From Gemmatimonadota bacterium (GTDB lineage: Bacteria > Gemmatimonadota > Gemmatimonadetes > Gemmatimonadales > GWC2-71-9): 16,933 nt of DNA. The stretch is from positions 1-16,933 of the forward strand of contig JAOUIC010000006.1 of the NCBI GenBank assembly GCA_029884275.1. The letters run 5' to 3'. The notes beneath the pieces are model-generated. The model was not told the DNA's origin. It searched no databases and saw only the letters and a list, made by a program, of their open reading frames with translations. A program made the position numbers and the translations under genes. Below, in pieces: positions 1 to 7,405 of the stretch; within the stretch, counting starts at the first letter, position 1; the number at the start of each line of letters is the position of its first letter.

Positions 1-2
1 CC

Positions 3-194
3 CGTTACACCCCCGAGCACGTCCGGGCTCAGATCCGCGCCGCGAGCGACGTCGGCATCCATGGATGGGTGCTGTGGAACCCGCGGTCCGCCTATGACCC
101 CCGGATCTTCGTCGCCGACGCGACCAGGATGCCCCGCCGGGCCATTGCCCAGAGCGCGGCAGCCCTCCCCCGCGAGCGTGAGGCTCGCCGGTAA
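3..194 (+). CDS. C-terminal end of a putative glycoside hydrolase (DUF4015/GHL13-like), partial
   Basis: Only the last 63 residues are present; the gene begins before the window. The frame is open from the first bases and ends at TAA 192-194. The fragment contains YTPEHVRAQI (residues 2-11) followed by HGWVLWNPRSAYD. That pairing of an allosteric-looking helix with a WxLWNPxxxY strand resembles the end of the TIM-barrel domain in DUF4015 putative glycoside hydrolases. In that family the WNP segment lies in the last barrel strand, so this would be the end of the catalytic domain plus a short basic tail (REREARR). The family is inferred from this short stretch alone. The next gene starts 20 nt downstream on the same strand, so co-transcription is plausible. 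Confidence 0.65.
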   Translation, partial: RYTPEHVRAQIRAASDVGIHGWVLWNPRSAYDPRIFVADATRMPRRAIAQSAAALPREREARR

Positions 195-214
195 TCCCCG
201 CACCCATTCGCGCC

Positions 215-1105
215 ATGCGGCTGGTCCTCGGAGCCGCCGTCATCGGCTCGCCCTGCCCCCCGTCAGTCACGGCGCAGACGCCGGCTACGAGCGTCATCGA
301 AGTCCTCTCGACCGGGAACCTCTCCGACACCGCCCTGCGGGAAAGCTCCGGCGTGGCACGCAGCCGCCTCGTCCCCGGCGTCCTCTACTCGATCAACGAT
401 TCCGGAACGGACGCCGAGATCTTCGCGCTCGACTCCACCGGGGCCGCCCTGGGCCGGTGGGCCCTGCAGGGCCTGAGCAACCATGATTGGGAAGCGATCG
501 CCGCCGGCCCCTGCGGGACGGGATCGTGCCTCTACATCGGCGACCTCGGCGACAACCTCGAACAGCGGAAGCACGTCACGATCTACCGGGTGGCAGAGCC
601 CGCAACACTTGGGGCATTGCGGAATCCGGCCCCGAGCGCCAGGCCGGTGGTGGACTCCCTCCGATTCCGCTACCCCGACGGCCCGCGCGACGCCGAAGCC
701 ATGTGGGTCGACTCCTCCGGCATGCCACACATCGTGAGCAAGGGGCGCTCCGGCAAGATCATCCTCTACCGCGTGCCGCCCCGCTTCGGCAGAGAACGGA
801 TCCAGACCGCCGAACGTCTCCAGTTGCTGCCGATTACGGCCCAGCCCGCCCTGGGCCAGTGGGTCACCGACGCCGCGCTGGCGCCGGACGGGCGGCGCGT
901 GGCGGTCCGCACCTACACCATGCTGTACATTTTCCCCGTACAGGCGGACGGACACCTCGGCACTCCATCCCGATGTGGCCTCGCCGGGCTGGAGCCTCAG
1001 GGCGAGGGCGTCGAGTGGCTGGATGATCGGAGGCTCTTCCTGACCAGCGAGACACGAGACAACAAACCGGCCCCGGTCCACGTGGTCCGCTGCGGTGCCA
1101 ACTAG
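215..1105 (+). CDS. Secreted conserved protein with NDSG/DWE/GDxGDN motifs, probable beta-propeller
   Basis: The product has 296 residues. The N-terminus (MRLVLGAAVIG, then a likely cut near SVTAQT, residues 18-22) looks like a short signal peptide, so an exported location is inferred. Visible motifs are ESSGVARS (43-50), NDSG (61-64), IFALDSTG (69-76), DWE (91-93), GDLGDN (109-114) and IYRVAEP (123-129). These repeated short strand-turn motifs with acidic residues resemble a family of bacterial exported proteins with a propeller-like fold and no established function. The acidic loops could bind a metal ion, but no catalytic residue can be assigned. The ATG at 215 was chosen because it gives a signal peptide and lies 20 nt after the upstream stop. 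Its 3' end overlaps the next gene by 11 nt, which suggests one operon. The fold is inference. Confidence 0.75.
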   Translation: MRLVLGAAVIGSPCPPSVTAQTPATSVIEVLSTGNLSDTALRESSGVARSRLVPGVLYSINDSGTDAEIFALDSTGAALGRWALQGLSNHDWEAIAAGPCGTGSCLYIGDLGDNLEQRKHVTIYRVAEPATLGALRNPAPSARPVVDSLRFRYPDGPRDAEAMWVDSSGMPHIVSKGRSGKIILYRVPPRFGRERIQTAERLQLLPITAQPALGQWVTDAALAPDGRRVAVRTYTMLYIFPVQADGHLGTPSRCGLAGLEPQGEGVEWLDDRRLFLTSETRDNKPAPVHVVRCGAN

Positions 1106-2006
1106 CCGCTCGCTTCGCCGCGGCCTCAGGGCGCTGCTCCTCGCGGCGGGGCTGGGCGTCCTGTTCTACGCCACCACCCGGAACAAGCGCGTTTCGCCCC
1201 CGGTGTTCGAGGCAACCCTGCTCGAGCGCGGCGAAGGCGGCAGGATTCGCGCACTCCGGGCGGGGGCGGGCGATACGACGCTGGTCTTCCTTCACGGCTA
1301 TGGCGAGTCGCTCCTCGCGTGGCAGGGTGTGGTCGGCCATTTCGTCGATCACTACCGGGTGCTGGCGGTCGACCTGCCGGGGTTCGGCCTGAGCGATCCG
1401 CTCCCGGACTCGTCCACCTTTGGTGCATACCTGGCCGAGATCGGCGATCTCATCCGCCTGCAGACCAGGGGGCCGGTCGTGGTGGTGGGGCACTCGATGG
1501 GAGGGCAACTGGCGGCTGGGCTGGCCCTGGCAGACCCTGACCGTGTGGTGGCGGCCGTCCTCGTTGCCCCGGCTGGAGCCGGACTCAACGGGGTGTTCGG
1601 GGACAGCGGCATGGTCTCGCCGTGGGCCCACTGGGTGGCGGAAGCCGTTCCGTACGTCCTCCCCATTCACGACACGCTCTGGCTGCGCGAGCCAGCCGGG
1701 CCACCGGAACTGGAGGCGGTCCGGGACTCCCTCCTCGCCGCCAGCGCACGCCGGGTGCTCGAGCAGTTTGACTTCGCCGCCATCGGCGACCGGTTCCGCC
1801 AGGTTGGTCAGCCGGTGCTGCTGATCTGGGGCAGCCAGGACGCCACCATCCCCCTCGCGGTCGGCGAGCGTGTCGCCGCCCTCCTCCCCTGCCGCCGTTT
1901 CGTCGTGCTTCCGGCCCTTCACCGGCCGCACCAGACGAGTCCAGACACCGTGCTCAGGGAGATGGACGCCTTCCTGCGACGCTCCCTCCCCTGCGACCAG
2001 GGCTGA
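1095..2006 (+). CDS. Membrane-anchored alpha/beta hydrolase
   Basis: The product has 303 residues and a GTG start inside the end of the upstream gene (11-nt overlap), which implies coupled translation. Residues 11-27 form a hydrophobic segment after a basic N-terminus, so it is probably an N-terminal membrane anchor or uncleaved signal. The fold is an alpha/beta hydrolase: oxyanion motif HGYG (67-70), DLPGFGLSD (93-101), nucleophile elbow GHSMGG (132-137, Ser134), acid in WGSQD (Asp249) and base in ALHRPHQ (His276). The full triad is present, so an active esterase or lipase-like enzyme is likely, but the substrate cannot be read from sequence. A cap region spans about 165-230. The general fold is secure and the specific reaction is unknown. 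Confidence 0.88.
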   Translation: MPTSRSLRRGLRALLLAAGLGVLFYATTRNKRVSPPVFEATLLERGEGGRIRALRAGAGDTTLVFLHGYGESLLAWQGVVGHFVDHYRVLAVDLPGFGLSDPLPDSSTFGAYLAEIGDLIRLQTRGPVVVVGHSMGGQLAAGLALADPDRVVAAVLVAPAGAGLNGVFGDSGMVSPWAHWVAEAVPYVLPIHDTLWLREPAGPPELEAVRDSLLAASARRVLEQFDFAAIGDRFRQVGQPVLLIWGSQDATIPLAVGERVAALLPCRRFVVLPALHRPHQTSPDTVLREMDAFLRRSLPCDQG

Positions 2007-2012
2007 ATCGCC

Positions 2013-2018
2013 TAGATT
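2013..2018 (+). promoter_or_regulatory. Weak -10-like element before the M28 peptidase gene
   Basis: TAGATT lies 45 nt before the ATG of the peptidase gene, just after the hydrolase stop. It matches the sigma-70 -10 consensus at four of six positions. There is no recognisable -35 hexamer at the usual spacing. It may mark an internal promoter in the 57-nt gap, but the peptidase may equally be read through from upstream. Confidence 0.25.
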
Positions 2019-2063
2019 CCGCCACCGGTTTCTCCCACGTACGCCCTGAACCCCGCGACCGCC

Positions 2064-3704
2064 ATGAACCGCCTGTTCGCCGTCACCCCCCTCGCCCTCA
2101 GCCTGGCGACTTCGGGCTGGGCGCAAACCAGCCCCTCGGCGCGCCTGGCGCAGGCGGCCGACTCGCAGGCCTTCCGCGCCCATTTCGAGTACCTCGCGGA
2201 CGATCTGCTGGAGGGCCGGGCGCCGGCTACGCGGGGCGGCGAACTCGCGGCGAAGTACATCGCCGCCCAGTTCCGGCGCCTCGGTCTGGAGCCGGCGGGC
2301 GACTCGGGCAGCTACTTCCACACCGTGCCGATCGTCGCCCTGACCGGAGCGCCCCAACTGCTGGCTCGAGGCCCCGGCGCCGTGCCCCTTCGCGCTCCCG
2401 ACGACTATGTGCTCTGGTCGGAGCGCAACGAGCCCACCGTCTCGTTTCGGGGAGGGGCCGTGTTCGTGGGCTACGGCATCACCGCCCCCGAGTGGGAATG
2501 GGACGATTACGCGGGTGCGGATGTCACCGGCAAGCTGGTCTTTTGTCTGGTCAACGACCCGGGACTCTCGAATCCGGCCATCTTCAGGGGCCCGATCCTC
2601 ACCTACTATGGCCGCTGGACCTACAAGATCGAGGAGGCGGCGCGCCGGGGAGCGGCGGGCATCATCCTCATCCACACGACCGAGAGCGCCACCTATCCAT
2701 GGAGCACCGTGGTGGGCTCCACGAGCGGCGAGCGGGTCCGGCTCGAGAAGGCTCCCTCACCTCTCGTCGTGGCAGGCTGGATGCGGGACGAGGCCGTCGG
2801 CCGCCTCCTGCGGGGCGCCGGGCTCGACCCCGACAAGTTGATGGGCGACGCCGGTCGCAAGGGGTTCCGTGCCGTCTCTCTCCCCCTCGAGTTCGACGCG
2901 ACGGTCGAGAGCGCCATCCGGCGCTCCGCCACCGCCAACGTCGTCGGACGGCTTCCGGGCCGCGGCCCGCACGCCAGGGAGGCGGTGATGATCGGCGGGC
3001 ACTACGACCATCTCGGCATCCGGGCGCCGGTGAACGGTGACTCGATCTACAACGGGGCGGAGGACAACGCGTCGGGCACCGCGGCGGTGCTGGCGGCCGC
3101 GGAGGCCTTCGTGCGGAGTGGCACGGTGCCGGGACGCTCCCTCCTGTTCATGGCGTTCGGCGCCGAGGAGAGCGGCCTGCTCGGGTCGGAAGCATTCGCG
3201 GAACGACCCACACTGCCGCTCGCAGACCTCGCCGCGGTTCTCAATCTCGATGTCATGAACCTCTACGGCCCCACCACCGACATCGCGGCCACCGGGGCCG
3301 ACCATACGTCGCTCGGGCGGACCCTTGCCACCGCCGCCCGGGCTGAGGGACTCACCATCTCCATCGACTCGCTGGCCCTGGTCCGGGGGTCATTCTTCCG
3401 CTCGGACCATTTCCCGCTCGTCCGGCGCGGCGTCCCAGCCCTGTCGATGGAGCAGGGACGCCGGTATGCCGACCGTCCCGCGGGATGGGGCGAGGAACGG
3501 AAGCAGGAGTACATCACGCATCGCTACCACAAGCCGCAGGACGAGGTGTTGCCGTGGTATTCATATCAGGGTCCCCTCCAGCAACTCCGGGTGGCTCTGC
3601 GAGTCGCGCTCGAGGTGGCCAATGCCCCGTCTCAACCAGTCTGGGGACGGGATTCCGAGTTTCGGGTGGCAGGGGAGGCCAGGGTGGGGCCCAAGCCGCA
3701 GTAG
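2064..3704 (+). CDS. Exported M28-family zinc metallopeptidase with PA-like insert
   Basis: The product has 546 residues. Residues 1-20 form a signal peptide with a likely cut after GWA, so the enzyme acts outside the cytoplasm. A PA-like insert occupies about residues 125-250. The C-terminal catalytic domain has the M28 dizinc set: GGHYDHLG (His313, Asp315), AEDNASG (bridging Asp334), FGAEESG (general base Glu368 and ligand Glu369), LNLDVMN (Asp396) and RSDHFP (His449). All ligands are present, so an active aminopeptidase or carboxypeptidase-like enzyme that releases residues from peptides is expected; the substrate preference is not visible. The length is normal for PA-containing M28 enzymes. 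The start ATG gives the signal peptide directly, with no clear Shine-Dalgarno sequence ahead. The gene follows the hydrolase by 57 nt. Confidence 0.93.
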   Translation: MNRLFAVTPLALSLATSGWAQTSPSARLAQAADSQAFRAHFEYLADDLLEGRAPATRGGELAAKYIAAQFRRLGLEPAGDSGSYFHTVPIVALTGAPQLLARGPGAVPLRAPDDYVLWSERNEPTVSFRGGAVFVGYGITAPEWEWDDYAGADVTGKLVFCLVNDPGLSNPAIFRGPILTYYGRWTYKIEEAARRGAAGIILIHTTESATYPWSTVVGSTSGERVRLEKAPSPLVVAGWMRDEAVGRLLRGAGLDPDKLMGDAGRKGFRAVSLPLEFDATVESAIRRSATANVVGRLPGRGPHAREAVMIGGHYDHLGIRAPVNGDSIYNGAEDNASGTAAVLAAAEAFVRSGTVPGRSLLFMAFGAEESGLLGSEAFAERPTLPLADLAAVLNLDVMNLYGPTTDIAATGADHTSLGRTLATAARAEGLTISIDSLALVRGSFFRSDHFPLVRRGVPALSMEQGRRYADRPAGWGEERKQEYITHRYHKPQDEVLPWYSYQGPLQQLRVALRVALEVANAPSQPVWGRDSEFRVAGEARVGPKPQ

Positions 3705-3838
3705 CCGATGTCCTGTAACCGCAAACTGAACAACGATTTGAGAAATCCGTGACCATGGCACCATAGCGCCGGAGCCCCGGGTTAACTATTTTTGCGCCCG
3801 CTTTTCCCACCTCACCAACCCGTTCAACGGGGGCGCAC

Positions 3839-4945
3839 CTGGATCTCCCGAACACTTACCGAATCCCCGTCGGCTGGCTGCTCGCCCACGGCGGAGAGGT
3901 CGTCCGGTATCGCACCTTCACCGAGCTGGCGCCCGCCGGAACCGCGACGCCGGAAACGATTGCCGCGGCGCTTGCCTCGGCCCAGGCCTCGAAGGGCGCC
4001 CAGGCCATTCTCAAGAAGCAGAAGGACACCGGAGTCTGGGGCGGCAACCTGCTCGGCCTTGCGGTTTCGGCGGCGCAGGGAATCAAGGACATCGGGACCG
4101 TAGCCCAGTATCGGCGTCTGGTCGAACTGGGCACCCCTCGGTCCGCCCGGACGTTCAAGCTCGCCGACCGGCTGCTCTACCGGCTGCTCTCACGCGATGA
4201 GGACCCGGCGCTGCTGTTCGAATTCCAGAAGGGGGCCAGAAACGACGAGGCGTATGCGAAATGGGCCCGGGGCCTGATCCGCGAGGCGGCGACCGCCGCC
4301 CTCGCGGAGGCCGGCGAGATCGAAGCTCCCCCGGTTCGCGGGGCGGCACACCGGATCGTTTCGGAGATCTCCGAGTTCCTGCGCGGCCCTCTGGCCGAGA
4401 AGCCTTTCGTGAAGAGCGGCGGCTCGACGGTGCTCCACCCGGAGGCGAACCCGCCGACCTGGTTCGCCCTCGCCATGGTCGCCTCGATGCCGAGTCTCCA
4501 GCGTGAGCGCGCCGGATTCACCGAACGCCTGGCGCACTACCTTTCCTCGCCGCAGACGAAGAAGGCCTTTGCCATCGTGGCCGGCAAGAAGCGGGTGAAA
4601 CCGACACACCTGGTGCTGGGTGACCCGGTCACCACCGATCCGAAGGGAATGCCCAGGGACATCCCGTTGGCGCTGCATTTCATCGACCTCCTCATCCGGC
4701 TCGGCGCATTCGCCGGATCTCCCAACGCCAACAAGGTGCTGGGCCGGCTGATGAAGGACGTGGATGACCGCGGGGTCTGGAATCCGAAGGGGCTTCGCAC
4801 CGCGCCCAAGGCACTGCTCCGCTACACCTACCACATGTTCCCGCTCGATGTGGAATCCAAGGCCCCGGAGTGGAAGCAGGTGGACGTCACCTTTCGCCTG
4901 GCGCAGATCGCCCGGCGGCTGGGGTGCCAGCTCGAGTACATCTGA
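3839..4945 (+). CDS. Uncharacterised soluble helical protein, probable CTG start
   Basis: The frame is open from 3767, after an in-frame TAG at 3764, to TGA at 4945, but it has no ATG, GTG or TTG before GTG 4409. Starting at 4409 would discard about 190 residues that read as normal protein. CTG 3839 is the best start: it is preceded by GGGGGCG, and GC-rich coding composition begins there, giving 368 residues (LDLPNTYRIPVGWLL). The sequence lacks a signal peptide or membrane segment and is largely helical. KKQKDTGVWGG (59-69) fits the Q-x3-G-x-W pattern of alpha/alpha-toroid (prenyltransferase/squalene cyclase) repeats, and DVDDRGVWNPKG (307-318) is a second similar turn. No catalytic motif is recognised and no function is proposed. 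It sits 48 nt before the TrmB gene. Confidence 0.6.
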   Translation: MDLPNTYRIPVGWLLAHGGEVVRYRTFTELAPAGTATPETIAAALASAQASKGAQAILKKQKDTGVWGGNLLGLAVSAAQGIKDIGTVAQYRRLVELGTPRSARTFKLADRLLYRLLSRDEDPALLFEFQKGARNDEAYAKWARGLIREAATAALAEAGEIEAPPVRGAAHRIVSEISEFLRGPLAEKPFVKSGGSTVLHPEANPPTWFALAMVASMPSLQRERAGFTERLAHYLSSPQTKKAFAIVAGKKRVKPTHLVLGDPVTTDPKGMPRDIPLALHFIDLLIRLGAFAGSPNANKVLGRLMKDVDDRGVWNPKGLRTAPKALLRYTYHMFPLDVESKAPEWKQVDVTFRLAQIARRLGCQLEYI

Positions 4946-4957
4946 CGGACGCGAGAG

Positions 4958-4987
4958 TTGCGCGGGGGGGGCACGGTATCCGATACT
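4958..4987 (+). promoter_or_regulatory. Candidate leaderless promoter and palindromic operator of the TrmB-type gene
   Basis: TTGCGC (4958-4963) and GATACT (4982-4987) are spaced by 18 nt and resemble weak -35 and -10 elements. Transcription would then start at or next to the ATG at 4994, giving a leaderless message. The -10 is embedded in a perfect short palindrome, GTATC-C-GATAC (4976-4986), which could be an operator for the regulator encoded immediately downstream. This is inference from position and symmetry. Confidence 0.35.
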
Positions 4988-4993
4988 ACTACC

Positions 4994-5680
4994 ATGCCCT
5001 CTCTGGATTTGACCCGATTCGGCTTCACCCCCACTGAAAGCAAGGTGTACGAGGTCCTGCTGACCGGAGGCCCGGGCACCGGGTACGCCGTCGCCAGGAG
5101 CGCAGGCCTGGCGAGAGCCAACGCCTACGGCGCTCTTGAGGGACTCCTCGCCAAGGGCGCAGCCCGCGCCGAGGAGGTGCACCCGAAAGTGTTCCGGGCC
5201 GAGCCCCCAGCCGCGGTGCTGGCCCGGATCACTGCGGCCCAGGGCCGGGCGTTGGACGAGCTGGCAGCGTCCCTCGAGGTGTTCGGGGCGCCGGCGTCAC
5301 CGAGCATCGTGGAGCTCACCAGCGTTCGGGGCCTGCTCCAGCTCCTCAACCACGAGATCGGGCGGGCCAGAGCTTCGGTCGCCCTGTTCGCTCCGGCGGA
5401 CGCGTATCCCCTCCTGGCCCCCGCCCTCCGGCGCGCTGCTGGCGCCGGCCTCACGATGTCCCTGTGCGCGCCGAGCCCGGTGGATCTCCCCTTCGCGCCG
5501 GTGGACGTCGTGGCCGACACCAGGGGCTGGCCGGGTGAGCCTCTGGTCGCGATCATGGATGGCATCGGGGCGGTCATCTCCGCCAGGGAGGGGAACGGCG
5601 TGCAGGGACATTGGAGCAGCGCCCCAACCTTCGTGGCCGCAGCCCGCCTGACTCTCGAGCGACTGCGCACGGATTCATGA
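4994..5680 (+). CDS. TrmB-family winged-helix transcriptional regulator
   Basis: The product has 228 residues from ATG 4994. The N-terminal domain has the TrmB layout: LTRFGFTPTESKVYEVLL (6-23), then a helix-turn-helix with recognition segment LARANAYGALEGLLAKG (39-55) and a wing (VFRAEPPAAVL, 67-77). A short helical linker follows, and then a C-terminal effector-like domain (about 104-228) similar to phospholipase-D-like TrmB domains but without an HKD motif, so it is probably non-catalytic and ligand-sensing. TrmB proteins usually respond to sugars or redox state; the ligand here is unknown. An upstream TTG at 4958 would add 12 low-complexity residues and was not chosen. The stop overlaps the next start as ATGA, so this regulator is translationally coupled to the GGDEF protein. 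Confidence 0.8.
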   Translation: MPSLDLTRFGFTPTESKVYEVLLTGGPGTGYAVARSAGLARANAYGALEGLLAKGAARAEEVHPKVFRAEPPAAVLARITAAQGRALDELAASLEVFGAPASPSIVELTSVRGLLQLLNHEIGRARASVALFAPADAYPLLAPALRRAAGAGLTMSLCAPSPVDLPFAPVDVVADTRGWPGEPLVAIMDGIGAVISAREGNGVQGHWSSAPTFVAAARLTLERLRTDS

Positions 5681-7308
5681 GCGACGCGATCGACGAGGTG
5701 ATGGCGGGACTGCGTCGGGAGTACCTGCTCGAGGCTCCGGCACGGTTGGCGGAGCTCCGGAAGGATCTCCTCGCGCTTCGCGCGGGCGAGGCCGATGCCG
5801 CCCAGTCGCTCAGCGGCCGGTTCCACCGGCTGGCGGGATCAGGCGGGTCCCATGGCTACCCGGAAATCACCGAGATCGCCAAGGGCGCCGAGAACTTCCT
5901 TCGCCAGAACCCGCTTCCGGCCCCCGGAATCGCCGCCGACCATCTCAGCGAGCTGGTGGATCGCCTCGCGACGTCCTTCGACACTGCCGGACGGGAAATC
6001 GGCCTTCCGCTCGGCGCCGGCGGCGCCATGGAATTCGGGTGGCGGGCACGCGTCATCGGCGCAGATGGCCCGTTGCGCCGGGAGATCGCCGCGGGGCTCA
6101 CTGGCCAGGGATTCCTCACTCGGACCGACACCGAGACCGGCGAGCCGCGCGAGCTCAAGCTCACCGAACGACCCGACCTCGTGGTCCTGATCGACGAGAT
6201 GGGGCGCCCAGATCCGTTCGGCGCCGCCAGCGCCTGGTCGGGCGCGGGCCCGGTGCGGCCGCGGTCCATCGTCCTGATCGGCCAGGCGGATTCCATTGAC
6301 CGGGTTCGGGCCCTGGCGTGCGGCATCGACACCATCATCGCCCCGGACCGGGTGGCGGTCGATCTCGCCGCCTACGCCAAGACGCTGGCCCGGATCGGGA
6401 GCCCGCCCCCCCGGGTGCTGCTGGTCGAGGCCGACCCGGTCCAGGCCGAGCAGATCATCAAGTGGCTGGAACAGGCCAACGCCAGGGTCACCCACTGCGA
6501 GGATGGCGACGCCGCGAGGGAGGCGCTCATTCGCGAGTCCCCCGACCTGATCCTGGCTGACACGCGGCTGCCTCGACTCGACGGACTCTCCCTGGCCAGG
6601 CTGGTGCGGCAGGACTCACGCTTCGGACTCACGCCGATCATCTTCATCACCAGTCAGGATTCCATCGCCGACCAGATCGAGGCGATCAGCGCCGGCGCGG
6701 ACCACTTCCTGTCGGAGCCGGTGGACCGGGAGTTGCTCACTCATCTGGTTATCAACCGGGCGGAGCGGGGCCGGCGGCTTCGGGAGATGGTTCACCGCGA
6801 CGGCCTGACCGGTCTGCTGAATCACGCCACGCTGATGGCGGAACTGGAGCACACGGTGGAGTTCGCCCGGCGTCATGGGGAGAGCTTCGCGTTCCTGATG
6901 GTCGATGTGGACCACTTCAAGCGGATCAACGACCGTTACGGCCACCTGGCCGGCGACCAGGTTCTGCTGCACATCGCCCGCGTGTTCCAGACCACGGCCC
7001 GGGCGAGCGACCTGATCGGCCGATACGGGGGCGAGGAGTTCGGCGTGGTCCTCCGGCGCACCGACTCCAGTGGCGCCGGTGTCCTGGCCCAGAAGCTCAA
7101 GGTCGCCCTGCAGAACGACCCGGCTCGGCTCCCCAGCGGCGAGACGATCGGGGTGAAAGTCTGCATCGGCATCGCGGCGTATCCTGCCGATGCGGAGTCG
7201 GCAGGAGAACTGGTCCATCTGGCGGATGCGGCGCTCTACCGCGCCAAGGGCGCGGGCCGGGACCGGGTGGAGTTCACCGGGACGATGCCGACCATGCCGA
7301 CGCCGTAG
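5677..7308 (+). CDS. Hpt - degenerate receiver - receiver - GGDEF diguanylate cyclase
   Basis: The product has 543 residues and starts at ATG 5677, overlapping the TrmB stop by 4 nt. The order is: Hpt domain (about 1-105) with HRLAGSGGSHG (phospho-acceptor His50); a degenerate receiver-like domain (122-240) lacking the acidic pocket and the conserved Lys; a receiver (246-360) with VEADP (Glu251, Asp253) and phospho-acceptor Asp295 in LADTRLP, plus ITSQ; and a GGDEF domain (372-535). The GGDEF active site is intact: metal-binding Asp410 in VDVDHFK and GGEEF (451-455). An RxxD I-site (RASD, 442-445) lies five residues before it, so product-inhibited c-di-GMP synthesis is expected. In the receiver, the usual Lys-Pro is Glu-Pro (347-348), which may change phosphorylation-driven switching. 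It probably receives phosphate through Hpt from an unlinked kinase. No transmembrane segment is seen. Confidence 0.9.
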   Translation: MSDAIDEVMAGLRREYLLEAPARLAELRKDLLALRAGEADAAQSLSGRFHRLAGSGGSHGYPEITEIAKGAENFLRQNPLPAPGIAADHLSELVDRLATSFDTAGREIGLPLGAGGAMEFGWRARVIGADGPLRREIAAGLTGQGFLTRTDTETGEPRELKLTERPDLVVLIDEMGRPDPFGAASAWSGAGPVRPRSIVLIGQADSIDRVRALACGIDTIIAPDRVAVDLAAYAKTLARIGSPPPRVLLVEADPVQAEQIIKWLEQANARVTHCEDGDAAREALIRESPDLILADTRLPRLDGLSLARLVRQDSRFGLTPIIFITSQDSIADQIEAISAGADHFLSEPVDRELLTHLVINRAERGRRLREMVHRDGLTGLLNHATLMAELEHTVEFARRHGESFAFLMVDVDHFKRINDRYGHLAGDQVLLHIARVFQTTARASDLIGRYGGEEFGVVLRRTDSSGAGVLAQKLKVALQNDPARLPSGETIGVKVCIGIAAYPADAESAGELVHLADAALYRAKGAGRDRVEFTGTMPTMPTP

Positions 7309-7340
7309 CCACGGCGCCGAATGGCGGCTGTGCCCTTGCC

Positions 7341-7358
7341 GGGGTGAGTAATCACCCC
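7341..7358 (+). terminator. Hairpin after the GGDEF gene; terminator or operator
   Basis: A perfect 7-bp inverted repeat, GGGGTGA-GTAA-TCACCCC, lies 32 nt after the GGDEF stop and is followed by ATTTC rather than a long T run. It could be a weak intrinsic terminator or, since it sits 48 nt before the tetR start, a regulator site. Sequence alone does not decide. Confidence 0.4.
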
Positions 7359-7360
7359 AT

Positions 7361-7391
7361 TTCAACGACCTTGATTCAACTGTTTGGTTGA
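7361..7391 (+). promoter_or_regulatory. Candidate TetR operator (repeated TTCAAC and inverted GTTGA)
   Basis: TTCAAC occurs at 7361-7366 and 7375-7380 (14-nt period). TCAAC at 7376-7380 forms an inverted repeat with GTTGA at 7387-7391. The palindrome TCAAC-N6-GTTGA has the size and location expected of a TetR-family operator, 14 nt before the start of the regulator gene, which suggests autoregulation. This is an inference from symmetry. Confidence 0.4.
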
Positions 7392-7405
7392 GACCGGAGA
7401 AACCG

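Noticed and set aside
864..2675. Long minus-strand open frame of about 600 codons
   Set aside because: It lies opposite the alpha/beta hydrolase and M28 genes, both with complete catalytic motifs. Its translation is Arg/Gly/Glu-rich without recognisable domains, as expected of a GC-rich antisense shadow.
3787..3794. TATTTTTG resembling a Bacteroidetes-type -7 element (TAnnTTTG)
   Set aside because: No TTG -33 element lies at the expected distance, and other gene starts here do not carry the motif.
7267..7308. Short repeated ATGCCGAC units at the end of the GGDEF gene
   Set aside because: Only two imperfect 9-nt copies encoding a Thr-Met-Pro tail; too small to be called a repeat element.
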